A DNA stretch of 63,423 bases from Polysphondylium violaceum (Eukaryota > Evosea > Eumycetozoa > Dictyosteliales > Dictyosteliaceae), in NCBI GenBank assembly GCA_000277445.1, contig AJWJ01000073.1:1-63423 (forward strand), in the 5' to 3' direction. The notes beneath the pieces were generated by a model that saw only the letters and a list, made by a program, of their open reading frames with translations, had not been told where the DNA came from and did not search any database. Of this stretch, positions 11,812 through 24,445 are shown piece after piece (the first letter of the stretch is position 1; each line of letters starts with the position of its first letter). A program made the position numbers and the translations under genes.

Positions 11812-12954
11812 TTTTTTTTGTAAATCTTGATGATTATGTTAAAATAACTATCACAAGAGGTGTGTTGGAAAGTGTGTGCTAGATTGTTGGGTGGGTTGTG
11901 TTGTGAAACTGTGTGTGGTGTAGGTGTGATTGATTTTATATGGAAACTGGATAAAACACAATGAACAAAGAATAGAAGAGGATTGGGTGTGTGTGAGTGT
12001 GAATGTGTGTGGAAACTATTTTATTTTTTATCACCCACCATTTCGATCATCACACAACACTTGATATGAAATGAGAAAAATCACAAACCAAATTGACACA
12101 CTCTCTCACACACGCACACAAACTCTACCACGCACACACTCTCAAGTTTATCTAAATCTTGATTTGTGTATTGCTATCATTATCATTAGAATCATTACAA
12201 ATCACTACTACCCTCAAAGGATTTAATTGTTTCCAACAACACAAAATCATAAACAATAACAATATAATAGTAAAAATAATTTATAAAATTACATAATACT
12301 ATCTTAGTCATCATCATAATTTTTATTATTATTATTATTATTATTACTACCATTACATTTATATCATTAACATTATATCATCTCCTTTTCTCAATATAAA
12401 AATATATATTATTGTGTCTAATTTTTTTTATTACCACGCGCACACTCTACAGACCCACACTCAAGTCCCTCTCTTGTATACACACAATTTTACTTACCAA
12501 GAATACAATTTTTGCTTTATTAAATTCCGATATTGGAATTAAATTCAGTGTCCCACATTTCATTTTATTTTACCCTAATCCACCACACACTCACTCCACC
12601 ACTCCATTCAAATTTACTCTTATCATCTTGCTTCCTAGTAGTGGATAATTGATTTTATTGACAATTGAACAACACAGCAACAAAAATAGTAATTATAACA
12701 ATAACAATCTTGGAAAACAACCTCATTAAATTTTATATCCGTTTCCTTTACCCAACACCCCATTACCACAGCTGTGTGTATTGTTATTTTTTTTTTTTCT
12801 ATATTTATACAATTTCCCTTTTTAACCACCCTTACAAATAAAAATACAAAAATATCAAATGTTATAATACCTTCCCCTAAAAGAAATAACCATAGCAAAC
12901 GCTGATCAACGATCGGAGCAACATGTTTATATATTCAGATATAAACACACAATC

Positions 12955-12976
12955 AACACACCCACACTCACACACC
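12955..12976. promoter_or_regulatory. CA-rich G-box-like element
   Basis: CACACCCACACTCACACACC resembles the G-box bound by the zinc-finger factor GBF that drives post-aggregative genes in Dictyostelium. It lies about 1 kb upstream of the WH1-RasGEF start, which is far for this type of element. Confidence 0.25.
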
Positions 12977-13949
12977 AGAAAGAGGAAAAAGGAAATTAAC
13001 AATCACCCCCACATATTGTCATACATGTATAAATAGATAATAAAAATACAACCCAACAACATATTATTATTATTCATGTTGATTGTGAGAGATACATAAA
13101 ACAAATACATACATAACAATACAATTCATAATCACAACACTCTGTTTTTTGTTTTTTTTTTTTTTTTCTTGTTTTGGAATTAAAATCATCACATTGAGTA
13201 AATATTAATTTTAAACTATTTGTAGTTAGTTTGTCTTTATTGTTTGTTCCTCTGTCTCTATTTTATTTTTGTCATTGTCATTGACAAATTAGCAAATCAA
13301 GATTAGAATACCTAACAGCAATAATAATAATTTTGTTATTGGTGATCTTAATCACTTTATCCCAAAAAACTTGATTTGTAAAAAGTGATTTTCATTTCAC
13401 CCATTCTAGGCAATTCATTTTTATTGTATTTTTTTTTATCCTTTCTAACCATCAATTTATTCATTTTTTACTTTTTAGGATAATTGGGGGATACTTTTCC
13501 TTTAATACACTCATATCAGTAATATCAATCAATCAAAAAAGAAATTAAGAAAAAGTGCAACCTTTGGCACCCACATACACCTTTACTTTTTGCAGAAAGC
13601 TTTTGCGCACCCCATCCAAAACTAATATTTAAAAAAATATCTTTTTTTTTAAATTTTTTTCTTTTTTTTTTTGCCGCGAGGTTTGCTTAGCAGCCAAACA
13701 TAAATTAAAAAAAAAATTCAAAAAAAATCCTTTCATACCACAACAACCAAAACAACCAACCAAATATCTCTGACTGTGTGTATCTTTGGGAAAAAAGAAA
13801 AGGAAAAAACAAAAAAAAAAAAGTGTTTGTTTTGTTGGTGGCACTTTTGTACATATAATTAAAAATAGATACAGAGATATAAATAGACATCATTATCACC
13901 CTTGATCAAGCATTGGAGGCGTTTTGATATTATATAAGAGATAGAAAGG

Positions 13950-16900
13950 ATGGCGTATGTATACAAGCATAGAAAATAGTACATAGAAATCTAACAACTT
14001 ATTCATACTGTAGGGAGATTTCATTGATGGGAGTTACAGCGATCATATGTCAAAAAGATAACAGTATATGGAAAAACATCGATGACTCTTTATGTAGATT
14101 AGAGATTTTAAAAAGTGAAAAAGATTCAAAATTTAGATTAGTTGCCATATCGACTGACAACAGAGTATGTAGCAGTATAGGTACAGAGAAATAGTAGTAG
14201 ATTATTAACAATAACAACAATATAGTGTATTTTTAATAAATGGGTGAGAACCAATAGTAATATTTCAAAATGTAGCGATTTATTTTTAGAAATTAAACAG
14301 GTATCATCACAGAGCTCAACAACAGATTTTATAGGTGTAAATTTTGCATATAAAGAAGAAGTAGAAAAGTTTTACAATTGTTTTTCAAAATGTATAGAAA
14401 CTCTTCAAAATCAAAGAGAATTGTATATTCAACAACAAAAACTTGGTATTGCTAATGGTGCAGATCAATGTAAAGTATCTTTTATTATTCGTATTACAGT
14501 TTGTTATGTGTATTCCATATCTCTTTTTTTTCAATTGTTTATTGAATTTGTTTATCAATATGTGGTGTGTCTTACACCTTGTTTCCTCCACAATCTCAAG
14601 AACAAGATTCGAAAAAAAAAAAAGGATATTTTTACATGATGTTGGGGCTAGTGCAAAAATTTTTAAAAAAAACCATGGGGTCCATCCCCTAAGGATATTT
14701 TATTGTAAAAATTATTATTGGGCAGCCGCCTTTTTTTTTGTCGGATATTTTTATTTTAACCAGATATTGTTGTTTTTGTGATAGTATTTGTAATAAAATA
14801 TTAATAATTGTAATATATTATATTTAGTATCAAGACATTCAATATCAATATCAAGTTCAATATCATTTGATGGTGGATTAAATTTATTGGCCAATAGTGG
14901 TGGTATACCACCTCCATCAATTTCAACAGGCACATTTTCAGATTTACCTTTACCACCACCACCAACCAATTATTATGACAACCATACAGGACTACCAATC
15001 GATTTGAACTCACTTCCTCCACCACCACCAGTGGTTGTCATTACACCATCGTCATCGTCACCACCTAAAGCAAATACCAAGGTCAATACACATCATTCAG
15101 TTGGATTTAGATTACCACCACCAGCAGCAACCACAACTACTGCATTGACCACTGCAGCTGCAAATTTGAATTTAGGATCATCACAAACACCCATCAATGG
15201 ATCACCACCCGTTGAGGGATCATTAACGAGCAGTAGCAGTGGAAGCACAGCAGGAAATGCACTACAAGATTTATTTGCCCCACCTAAACCCGGTGTGTCA
15301 ATCACCACAACAACTATTCGTGTTTCTGCAAATAATACAGAATCGACTATAATGAAGACTAGTTCAGGTAGAAAATCGATTAGAGCACGTTCAAGCACAG
15401 CTGCAGATCAACAGAAAAAGACCATTGGAAAAAAGGATGGTCTCGCAATTTCACTTCAAAATGTAGAGGGTCTTCAAAATATTGCCGAAAATTTAGAAGA
15501 TGAGACTCTTAATCTCTTGGATTTAGTCAATGAAAAGGTGGTGAATCCATCGCTGACCAACAATAATGTTTTTATGCAATCTATTCAAAAGCTCTATGAA
15601 CATCTTCAGATTCTCTTTATTCTCAGCGCAGAGTCTGCCAAGACCCACCATGGCGCCAAAATAGTCCAACAAATCACTAGTCTCCTTGCAAGAGGCCCCT
15701 CACAAAACGAGTATTTCTCAGGCATCTCACCCACCTATCAATGGTACAATCTCGACGAAGTCAACTCATCAGTTGCTGGCATACACAATCTTCAATACGT
15801 GAAAAAGAATCTTATCCCAACCATTGCTCATCTCAGCACCGCTGTGAGAGTACTCGGTTTACAAGCCAGTCTCGAAGTTGACTGGATGTCCAGAAACAAA
15901 TCGTCAGAGCCTGAAAAGATTGTCGTTCAATTGGCAGCTTTGTCGCGTGAACTCATCAATGCAATGGTGCGTTTAATGGCTGCAACCACAAGTTATTGCT
16001 CTGTTTGTAATAGTATCAACACACTCAAGGCCGAGAGCCCAAGCAACATCAATAGAATAAGATCACCCAGTACAGCAGATTTGGTCAACATATGGGACGA
16101 ACTCAAACAATTGAAAACCCCTCTTCCAACCATCCCCAAAGACGGATCCATACTCAAAGTGACACTGAATCAATTGCTCTTGCTCTTGACATCAGAGACC
16201 AACTATGACTCTAAATTTATGAAAACATTTATCACCACCTATCAATCATTTGCCTCGCCCGGTCTCTTGTTTTCAAAGTTGATTGAAAGATTCAATGTGC
16301 CCGATTGGTACTCAAAGGACAGACAAAAGATATTGACCATTCAACAAAGAGTCATTGTAGTTTTAAAGTATTGGATTGAAAATCAATCTTCAGATTTTGA
16401 TCAAGATGTAATTGATCAAATTTATTATTTCATTGATCATACTCTTGCAACTTCTTCAGATGGTTACGGTGGTTTAGCTAAACAATTACGTGAACTTTTA
16501 GATTTAATGATTCAAGATAGAGAAGTTAAATTTGAATTATTATTTCAAATGCCTGGTAGAATTTCTGTTTGTATTATAATTATTTGGTTTTTTATTATAA
16601 AATTTAATACTAATATATTTTATATCTTATAGTTCCAAGAAGATAGTATTTTATCACCAATTGAATTATTCTCTGAATGGAGTCCACAATTTATTGCTCA
16701 ACAATTGACTTTAATTGATTTTTCAATTTTCAAAGAAATTGAACCAAGAGAACTTTTGAATCAAAATTTTAACAAACCCAAATTTAAATATAGATCACCA
16801 AATGTAATGAGATTAATTAATAGATCAACTCAAGTATGTATTAGTAATATTATTAGTAATAGTGTATAATATATTAATACAATAATATTGTACTATATAG

Positions 16901-17458
16901 TTTTCATTTTGGGTAGCAATGACAATATTAATGGATGGTAAAAAAGAAAAGAGATTAAAGAATTTTGAAAAGTTTTGCGATGTTGCAAAACATTTATACA
17001 AAATGAATAACTTTAATACATTGATGAGTTTAATTGCAGGACTAAATCTCACACCAGTACACAGACTCAAGAAAACCAAAAAGAAATTATCATCTTCGGC
17101 AACCTCAATGTTGGATGATTGTGAAAAATTGTTTTCCTCTAAAAAGTCTTTTAAAAACTATAGAGATCATTTGGCAAGCGTGACATTGCCTTGTATTCCA
17201 TACTTGGGCTTCAATCTCACAGATCTCACTTTTATTGAAGAAGGTAATCCAGATAATGTTTCAACCGACTCTAGTGTACCATTGATTAATTTTAAGAAAA
17301 GAGAGTTGATTTTCCAAGCTTGGACAGATATAAATCATTTCCAACAAACTCCCTATCAATTCCAAGTCCAAGAGCCTTTAAATACCTTTTTACTTCATTT
17401 CCCAGTTTTGGAAGAAAAAGAACTCTATGATTTATCTTGTGCACTTGAACCAAAGTAA
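13950..17458 (+). CDS. WH1/EVH1-polyproline-RasGEF protein
   Basis: Six exons: 13950-13954, 14014-14164, 14226-14469, 14828-16566, 16633-16833 and 16901-17458; all junctions are GT...AG and the product is 965 residues. The first exon is five bases (ATGGC). Residues 8-115 form a WH1/EVH1 domain: IWKNIDDSLCRLEIL, then VAISTDNR, IFNKWVRTNSNIS and the diagnostic DFIGVNFAYKEEVEKFYNCF. Residues 155-215 are proline-rich (PLPPPPTNYY, SLPPPPPVVV), so the WH1 domain could bind its own tail or partners. A RasGEF N-terminal domain follows (about 565-710, with FITTYQSFASPGLLFSKLIERF in part) and then a CDC25 catalytic domain (about 725-960; PKFKYRSPNVMRLINRS, CDVAKHLYKMNNFN, PCIPYLGFNL). It should activate a Ras or Rap GTPase, probably at actin-rich cortex (inference). 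The C-terminal LVN segment is complete. Confidence 0.85.
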
Positions 17459-17916
17459 ATTCAATCCATAATCCAATCCATTTAAACAAAAAAGAAATAA
17501 TCAATCCAATTTCTTTTCTGTACTTGTCTCAATATTATATATAGTAGTAGCGCAATGAAAATAACTTTTTTTTTTTCTATGGCTTTCCCTAACAAACAAA
17601 CGACCTTTTAATTTCTTTAATATGTAATAAAAAACCATATTTTATAAATATTATTATTATTTATCCATACCAAATACAAAATTTGATCGATGATTGATAT
17701 CGAATGTGGGTGTGTGTTTAAATTTTTGTTCTTTCATATCTCGTCATCACAAGAAAAGTGTGGAAATCAACATATTGCAACAAAAAAAAAATAAAAAATA
17801 AAAAAAATTAAATTAAATTTTAGGGGTGTGGAAGAAAAACAAAAAGGCATCGAGTTCCAAATTTAATCATTTTTGTAACAAAAATAGTAATATAAATAAA
17901 TACAGCAATAGCAAAG
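17459..17916. promoter_or_regulatory. Intergenic with G-box-like element at 17705-17716
   Basis: About 460 bp of AT-rich DNA. TGTGGGTGTGTG at 17705-17716 lies about 200 bp upstream of the DUF1990 start and matches the GT-rich core of Dictyostelium G-boxes. A tract of A with T interruptions precedes the start codon. No other feature was seen. Confidence 0.35.
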
Positions 17917-18652
17917 ATGATGTGTTTAAGAAAACCCTCAGACTCGGATATAAGACAATATCTTCGAGATAGGAAAGAGGAGCCATTTCTCTACAAAAAT
18001 GTCTATGGTACTAGAGATTACCCCAACAAGCTTGACTATGAACAAGATCCCAAATATAAGCAATTTGATATCGATCAAATCAGAATAAAGTTGGGCACAG
18101 GTCAAGAATGCTTTGATAAGGCCGTAAAGGCACTCAAAGAGTGGAAACACTTTGATTTGGATTGGGTAGAGTTTTGTTTTAAAGATATCCCCATATTGGT
18201 TGGCGAGACTGTTGGTATCTTGTCCAAGCAGATGGGATTTTGGATTCTTTCCTTTTGTAGAATAAATTATGTGTACGACGGGCCACAAGAAGACGGTACT
18301 GTAAAGTTTGGCTACTCGTACGGTACACTCAAAGAACATGTAGAAAAGGGTGAAGAAAGATTTATAATTGATTGGCTCAGAGAACCAGATGCTCCACTCG
18401 ATAGTGGTGATGTTTATTTTGAAATGTTATCTTTTTCTGAACCTCAGCATTGGATGTCTCAATTGGGTTATCCTGTCGCAAGATATTTTCAAGTATTTAT
18501 TTATCTTTTATATACACACATTTTTCCTCTTTAGGTTAGGGGTATGCTTATATTAACACTATTTTTTTCATTTTTAGAATAAATTTACTTTAGGATCAGT
18601 AAACTCTATGCTCAAATCTGTAGGATCATCAAATTTAGTAAAAGATATATAA
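17917..18652 (+). CDS. DUF1990-family protein
   Basis: Two exons, 17917-18492 and 18578-18652; predicted 216 residues. Sequence features are LGTGQECFDKAVKALKEWKHF (in part), W-F-L aromatic blocks, INYVYDGPQEDGTVKFGYSYGTLKEHVEKGEERF (in part) and a conserved end, HWMSQLGYPVARYFQ, joined by the intron to a short polar tail. This pattern (F-x-x-A-x-x-x-L-x-x-W, GYSYGTL-x-x-H-x-x-x-GEE-x-F, then P-x-x-x-x-Q) is that of DUF1990, found in bacteria, plants and protists with no established biochemical role. The second exon start at 18578 is fixed by the only TTTTTAG acceptor. Soluble; no signal or membrane segment. Confidence 0.75.
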
Positions 18653-19159
18653 ACATTTATATCTCATTATATATATATACAATATTTAACAAATAATAAT
18701 AGTAATTGATTGCGCATGTGATATCATCATTTATCATAGATATCTATAATTAAACGATAGTAGAAAGGTAATACTACTATGTCATATGATCATCATAAGG
18801 ATACTTTTTTCTTTTCTTTTTTTTTTTTCTTCACATATGATGATCTTACCTGGGGTGGTAAGGAAGGAGTAAATAAACGGATCTAATTAATCAGACGAGC
18901 AGACGTTTAGAACTTCCTTTTTTTGAATTTTTTTTTTTCATTTTGTCATTAAAAACTTTTTTTTTTTTTTTTCAGGTGATCATTATCAACAAAGCGAAAA
19001 TTCATTTGTTGCTTTTTTTTTCACTATATATCTAAAAGGTTCATTTCAACCCCATTTAGCAGTTTTTTTTTCTAAATTAACAACTGCACCAATTTAGGTT
19101 TAAATTTAAATTTTTTATATTACTAGTAATAGCACAGTAGTAGTAATAGTAGATATAAG
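18653..19159. other. Intergenic with 10-bp inverted repeat
   Basis: About 500 bp. GATCATCATA at 18788-18797 and its reverse complement at 18836-18845 could form a stem around a pyrimidine-rich loop. T runs occupy 18930-19075, immediately upstream of the succinyl-CoA ligase gene. No gene was recognised. Confidence 0.35.
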
Positions 19160-20485
19160 ATGTTTACAAATTTAGTTAAAGCAGGATCTCGTTTAAACAA
19201 GACCAACAATAATGCCAATGCATCACTTGTTTACACTAAAAGATTCCTCAACATTCACGAATATCAAGCACAAAGAATGATGAAGGGCTTTGGCATCGAT
19301 GTTCCTAAGGGCAACGTCGCAGAGACCCCAGAGGAGGCAGAAAAGATTGCCGAAGTCCTCGGTGGACAAGATTTGGTCATCAAAGCCCAAGTTTTAGCAG
19401 GTGGCAGAGGTAAAGGTATTTTCACCACCAGCAAATTAAAGGGTGGTGTTCATTTGTGCAGCAGTCCCACTCAAATCAAGGATCTTGCCACCAAGATGCT
19501 TGGTCAAACATTGGTCACCAAACAAACTGGCCCAGAAGGCAAAATTGTACATCAAGTCTATATTGCCGAAAGACACTTTTTAAGAAAGGAAATGTATTTT
19601 GCCATTCTTATGGATCGTAAGGCTGGTGGTCCAGTCATGGTTGCCTCACCAGAAGGTGGTATGGATATTGAAGCTGTCGCACGTGACAACCCCTCTGCAA
19701 TCTATAAAGAACCCATTGATATTATGACTGGTATCAGACCAGAGCAAACCAAGAGACTCGCTGAAAAGTTGGGTTTCTCTCCAAAAAACATTGCCAAAGC
19801 TCAAGATCAAATGGCCAAACTCTATCAACTTTTCCTTAAAAACGATTGCACCCTCGTAGAGATCAATCCTTTGGCAGAGACTGCCACTGGTGAAGTCATG
19901 TGTATGGATGCCAAATTAAATTTCGACGACAATGCTCAATTCCGTCACAAGGAAATCTTTGATCTCAGAGACAAGAGTCAAGAAGACGCCCGTGAAGTCA
20001 AAGCTTCTGAATACGATTTAAATTATATTGGTCTCGATGGAAACATTGGTTGTTTAGTCAATGGTGCTGGTCTTGCTATGGCTACAATGGATATCATCAA
20101 ACACTATGGAGGTAATCCAGCAAACTTTTTAGATGTTGGTGGTGGTGCCACTCAAAAGCAAGTCACTGAAGCCATCAAGCTCATCAGCAGTGATCCAAAA
20201 GTTAAATCTATACTCGTCAATATTTTCGGTGGTATCATGAAATGTGATATCATTGCTCTTGGTATTATTGCTGCCGTCAGAGAACTTTCCATCAAAACTC
20301 CATTGGTAGTTCGTCTCCAAGGTACAAATGTTGAATATGCTAAAAAAATCATGGAAGAGTCTGGTCTTCGTATCATTGCCGCCGATAATTTAGATGAAGC
20401 CGCTCAAAAATCTGTTAGAATTGCTGAAATTGTTGCTTTGGCCGAACAAGCTGAATTGGATGTTTCTTTTAAATTACCAATCTAA
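19160..20485 (+). CDS. scsC: Succinate-CoA ligase beta subunit, mitochondrial
   Basis: Intronless, 441 residues. Beta subunit of succinyl-CoA synthetase, which makes succinate and NTP from succinyl-CoA in the TCA cycle in the mitochondrial matrix. Residues 1-28 are a basic, hydroxylated presequence; the mature protein starts near LNIHEYQAQRMMKGFGIDVP. The ATP-grasp domain carries KAQVLAGGRGKGIF (GGRGKG 81-86), LKGGVHL, EINPLAE and DAKLNFDDNAQFR. The C-terminal ligase domain has GLDGNIGCLVNGAGLAMATM, FLDVGGGATQ and NIFGGIMKCDIIA. The GVHL and PEGGMDIE details look more like the GDP-forming class than the ADP class, so the symbol scsC is tentative and nucleotide specificity is not proven. GC at third positions is higher than in the neighbours, as expected for a highly expressed gene. 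Confidence 0.93.
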   Translation: MFTNLVKAGSRLNKTNNNANASLVYTKRFLNIHEYQAQRMMKGFGIDVPKGNVAETPEEAEKIAEVLGGQDLVIKAQVLAGGRGKGIFTTSKLKGGVHLCSSPTQIKDLATKMLGQTLVTKQTGPEGKIVHQVYIAERHFLRKEMYFAILMDRKAGGPVMVASPEGGMDIEAVARDNPSAIYKEPIDIMTGIRPEQTKRLAEKLGFSPKNIAKAQDQMAKLYQLFLKNDCTLVEINPLAETATGEVMCMDAKLNFDDNAQFRHKEIFDLRDKSQEDAREVKASEYDLNYIGLDGNIGCLVNGAGLAMATMDIIKHYGGNPANFLDVGGGATQKQVTEAIKLISSDPKVKSILVNIFGGIMKCDIIALGIIAAVRELSIKTPLVVRLQGTNVEYAKKIMEESGLRIIAADNLDEAAQKSVRIAEIVALAEQAELDVSFKLPI

Positions 20486-20729
20486 AATAGTAATAATATG
20501 ATTATTTATTTATATTCCAACACTAAAACAATCAATTCAACTCAATTTAATTCCAATCAATCAATCAACTACAATAATGTATATGTGTTTGGAGTGTGTA
20601 TCTTTTTTTTATTTCTTTACTCAACACTCCATTATCTATATATTCATATAAAGCGCTACATTCTCAACACGGTTTGTAATAAAAAAAAAAAAAAAGAAAA
20701 AGAAAAAACCCCGCAGCAACGATCACTCA

Positions 20730-20752
20730 ACACACACACACACACACACAAC
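20730..20752. repeat. (AC)n microsatellite
   Basis: About eleven uninterrupted CA/AC units in the region downstream of the succinyl-CoA ligase gene. Confidence 0.9.
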
Positions 20753-21540
20753 TCAAATTGGCTTTTGTAAAATAAAGGTTTCTTTACCAATAAAAAAAAT
20801 ATATATTAAATATCTGTTGTTGTCTGTGTTGTGTTTATTTTCTTTTAAAAACCGCAGAATAGAGTCCTCGTACCCCGCTCTTGCCCACTACGATTCTTTT
20901 CCGCAGAATATTCTGATTTATGCTAAAACTGAAATTTTTAATTTTTTTTTCCACCCCTTCGAAAATCTTTTCCTTTTTCTATCATTAATTTATCTAATAT
21001 GGAACAGGGTTCTATTGGTTTTAGTTTTTCAAAGATAATTTTGTATTGCGGTGAGAGATACGTTGTTCATCTATTGTCTTTTTTTTAATTTTATTGTTTT
21101 GTTTAAGTTTAAACAACAGTGTGTAATTAGAGTTTCGGATTTATTATTCAAAAAAAAACACAACGACTCTTCAGAACAAAGGAAACGAAAAAAGAAAATA
21201 ATCAAAAAATTAAAAAAATTAAAAAAAACATTTTAAAAAAAAACAAAAAAAAAATACATCACTCTTTGCAACCACTGTCGTAATTAAAGGCCTATCAATA
21301 TCACACACACACACATACTTTTTAAGTGTCTTCGTATCAGTATCAATAATAAGAGAGTGGCGACGCAGAAGGAGAGAAAGAGAAAGTTTGTTATCTTTTT
21401 TATCTTTTTCACCCACTCCCCCCCCCACTTTCCACAACACACATATAATCTCTTGATTAAAAACTGATATTAGTAGTGCTCTTTTTCTATCAAATACACG
21501 CGGTAGTTAGTTATAATCTTTGCGTGCGTTGTGTTTATTC

Positions 21541-21560
21541 TCAATCAATCAATCAATCAA
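21541..21560. repeat. (TCAA)5 microsatellite
   Basis: Five tandem TCAA units in the presumed leader of the PX-VPS9 gene. Confidence 0.85.
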
Positions 21561-21694
21561 AAACAAAACAAAACAAATCCAAATCAAACCAATATTTCTT
21601 TATATACAGTTTGCTAGTTGTTAGTTAGATATAGTAAACTTTACTATACTATACATAGAGTTGTTTACCAGGAGTGGTAGACTATCTATCTAAA

Positions 21695-24412
21695 ATGTCT
21701 TCCACATCAAAAGAGATTGTCGATGGTAGCAGTACGAGTAGTGGTGGTAGTCATGATAAAGAGAAATCAAATCGATCGAGTGTTACAGTCACCAAAACAG
21801 TAATAGTCACAAATAACAATTTAAACAATGATTATATTGTCAATAGCTCAAATGTCTCAACAACAACCACAACTACATCCACCACCACTGCTAGTAAAGC
21901 AAATAGAAATGATAGTAGTAGTAACAACAATAACAGCATTAGTAGTAGTAATGAAAAGGTGATTAAAAGTGCTTTAATTACTGTAACAGAAACCATATCA
22001 CCCAAAAGAAAACCATACACGGTGTATCGTATTGAAGTTGAATTGCAAAATGAAACAAGATATCCCATCTTTAGAAGATACTCTGAGTTTTTAGAGTTTG
22101 ATCTCAAGCTACACGCAGCATTCCCTCTGTCAAAGATCACCTTTCCGCCGAAAAAGACGTTTGGAAAGATGAACAACGAGTTTATTACACAGAGAAAAGA
22201 CGATCTACAGAAATTCATTAGCTCCATCTTGTCGCAGACCCAGCCCGACCTCAAGTCTGAGCCACTGATTGTCGAGTTTTTCAGTACAAACACCTTTGAT
22301 TTGAATCATATTAGTCTGACAAATAGCAGCACGTCGTCGTCGAGCGTTGCCCGAAGAAAGAGTAGTGCGCCCCCACCCATGTTGCCATCGTCTTCTTTTA
22401 ATCTGTTGACCAAGAGCGGCATATCCACACCCAACAGTAGCAACCGATCTAGTGGATCATCGTTTGTTCTCGAGGAAGAACACCATATCACCCGTTTCAT
22501 CATCTCGACACTCCCCTTTTGGGCACAGTATCTCGACTACCACTCGCTCTTGTCTCTGACCGAGACATGCAATTACCTCTTCAACACGATATCCAATTAC
22601 TCTGATCTTTGGAAAGCGCTCTATATAGAACAGTTTTATATTTTACATTTTAGTAATACTACATCTGCATCCTCGTCAACCTCTACATCTCTATCCTCGT
22701 CACCAACCTCATCATCATCATCATTTGTACATAATCATCATCATAATAATAATAATAATAGTAACATCAACACCAACAACAATGGATTATATTGTTCATG
22801 TCAATTAAACTTGATACAAAAGAGTCCCTCTGAACAATTTCAACGATCACAGAGTTTAATCAATCTCGATACACACGAGTTGGAGAGTTATTTAAATAGC
22901 AATAGCAGTAGATCAGTGTCACCACCTATCAGTAGAGTCAATACATCGTCGTCAACATCCAAACTGCCCCAACCAACTTCACCACAAAAGCCAAAGCTCA
23001 CCTCGTCTACATCGTTTTCACTGTTTTCCTCATTATCCAATTCAACCAATAATCTCAAAGGCTTGCCAACTGAATTCAACAGAACTATGTTTTTGAATCT
23101 ATTGTCTACTCATTATCAAATTAGAACATCAATCGATAGTCATACAAATCCAAAATACTGTGATTGCTATTCACTTAAATTTAGAGGTTCAATTATAGGT
23201 ATAGATAACTATGGTACAACATTTTTAAAATCATTGAATACAGTCATGGGTACTAGTGGTAGCAGTAGTGGCAATAGCAAGATTAGCAGTAGTAATGAAA
23301 ATGATCAAACACCATTATCTAGTTCAATTGATAGTGTTGATAATAATCAATCCAATAACAATACCATTAATCATAATATTAGTAATAATAATAACAATAA
23401 CAACAACGGCAGGAATCCAATTGTATCACATGTTGTTACTAATAATAGATTGTTGTGTATTCAGACATTTGATTGTTCAACTTTTATATCTCAAGAGAGA
23501 GACTATTATCTATCTTTATCACATTTTGTTATTATTACATTTTCATTGATTGACAAGGAATCATTTGAACAAGTCACCAGTCGATGGGCAGAAAAGGTTA
23601 GAAACATGTGTCCAGAATCACCTGTTATCTTGGTAGGTTTACATCGTGATCTCCGTGAAAACTATTCAAACGATGAATCTATATCTTATTTACAAGGTTT
23701 GGGATTGAGCCAATCTTTACAAAATTGTGTTGCCTATATTGAAAGTCCCTCTGCTTCAGATGGTGTCGGTGGTTGGAGAAGATCTCTATTGACTGAAATT
23801 GCTTCTCATTTATGTAGTCATTTGAAATATGTTTTTAATTATGGTATGTAGAGTCGTTGATGTATATGTGTAGTATGTATCTATTAACACAGTTATAATA
23901 TATATATATAACAGAATCAAAGAGAAACAAGTATGAGGTAAAGATTAGTTTTCTATCAAAGATATTCCCCAAGTATCCAGACGATGTTTTATATAGGGCA
24001 CTCACTAGTTGGGAGGGAGATACCGAAAAGAGTATTGAACTTTTATTACAGGGTTACGATAGTTATGTGCCACCAATATCCATTTCAGAGGATGGTGGTG
24101 CTGATGCAACAGGTAGAGGTAGATCAAAGTCAAAGAGTATGCATATTAGAAGTCAGAGTACCACCACTACATCCACACAACCACCACCCCCAACTCACAC
24201 TTGGGTGTCACCCTCGTCTTCCTATGGCTCTGGCAATACGTCATGGAGTCTAAGACAGTCGTGGAATTCTGAGCTCTCTAAAATGGATAAAGAGGCAAGA
24301 GATAATCTCATTGAAGGTTATTTCAAGGAAGATATATCTGCAACTAAAACTGTAAATGCAACATCAAGTAGTAATGGTAATGGTAATGGTAATGGTAGTA
24401 ATAGTAATAGTA

Positions 24413-24445
<33 letters not shown>

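Larger units (their letters stand above)
11157..13949. other. 2.8 kb gene-poor region upstream of the WH1-RasGEF gene
   Basis: Largest gene-free stretch in the window. It holds long A/T runs, many GT- and CA-rich patches (11860-12130, 12570-12610, 12950-12980) and ATT/ATC triplet tracts (12305-12350). One coding-like relic on the minus strand (11661-11811) is described separately. Other open frames here are translated low-complexity sequence. Divergent promoters for VPS52 and the WH1-RasGEF gene must lie inside. Confidence 0.5.
20486..21694. promoter_or_regulatory. 1.2 kb intergenic region/5' leader of the PX-VPS9 gene
   Basis: Contains an AC-dinucleotide run (20730-20752), a less AT-rich patch with the direct repeat CCGCAGAATA (near 20853 and 20902), poly-A/T runs, a CT/GA-rich stretch (21350-21425) and a TCAA tetranucleotide repeat (21541-21560). 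These are typical of dictyostelid promoter and leader DNA. No open frame with protein-like composition was found. Confidence 0.4.

Noticed and set aside
12635-12898. 87-codon minus-strand ORF
   Set aside because: Translation is Cys/Tyr/Ile low complexity from AT- and CA-rich DNA; no start context or partner exon.
13300-13330. CCTAACAGCAA, one base from the conserved CCTTACAGCAA of dictyostelid class I RNAs
   Set aside because: No DUSE-like promoter (A/T-rich CCCAYAA) about 60 bp upstream and no terminal stem could be found.
14644-14760. GGGG...CCCC stretch in the 358-bp third intron of the WH1-RasGEF gene, considered as a terminator or separate gene
   Set aside because: Arms do not form a consistent stem, and splicing across the intron restores the frame from WH1 to the polyproline region.
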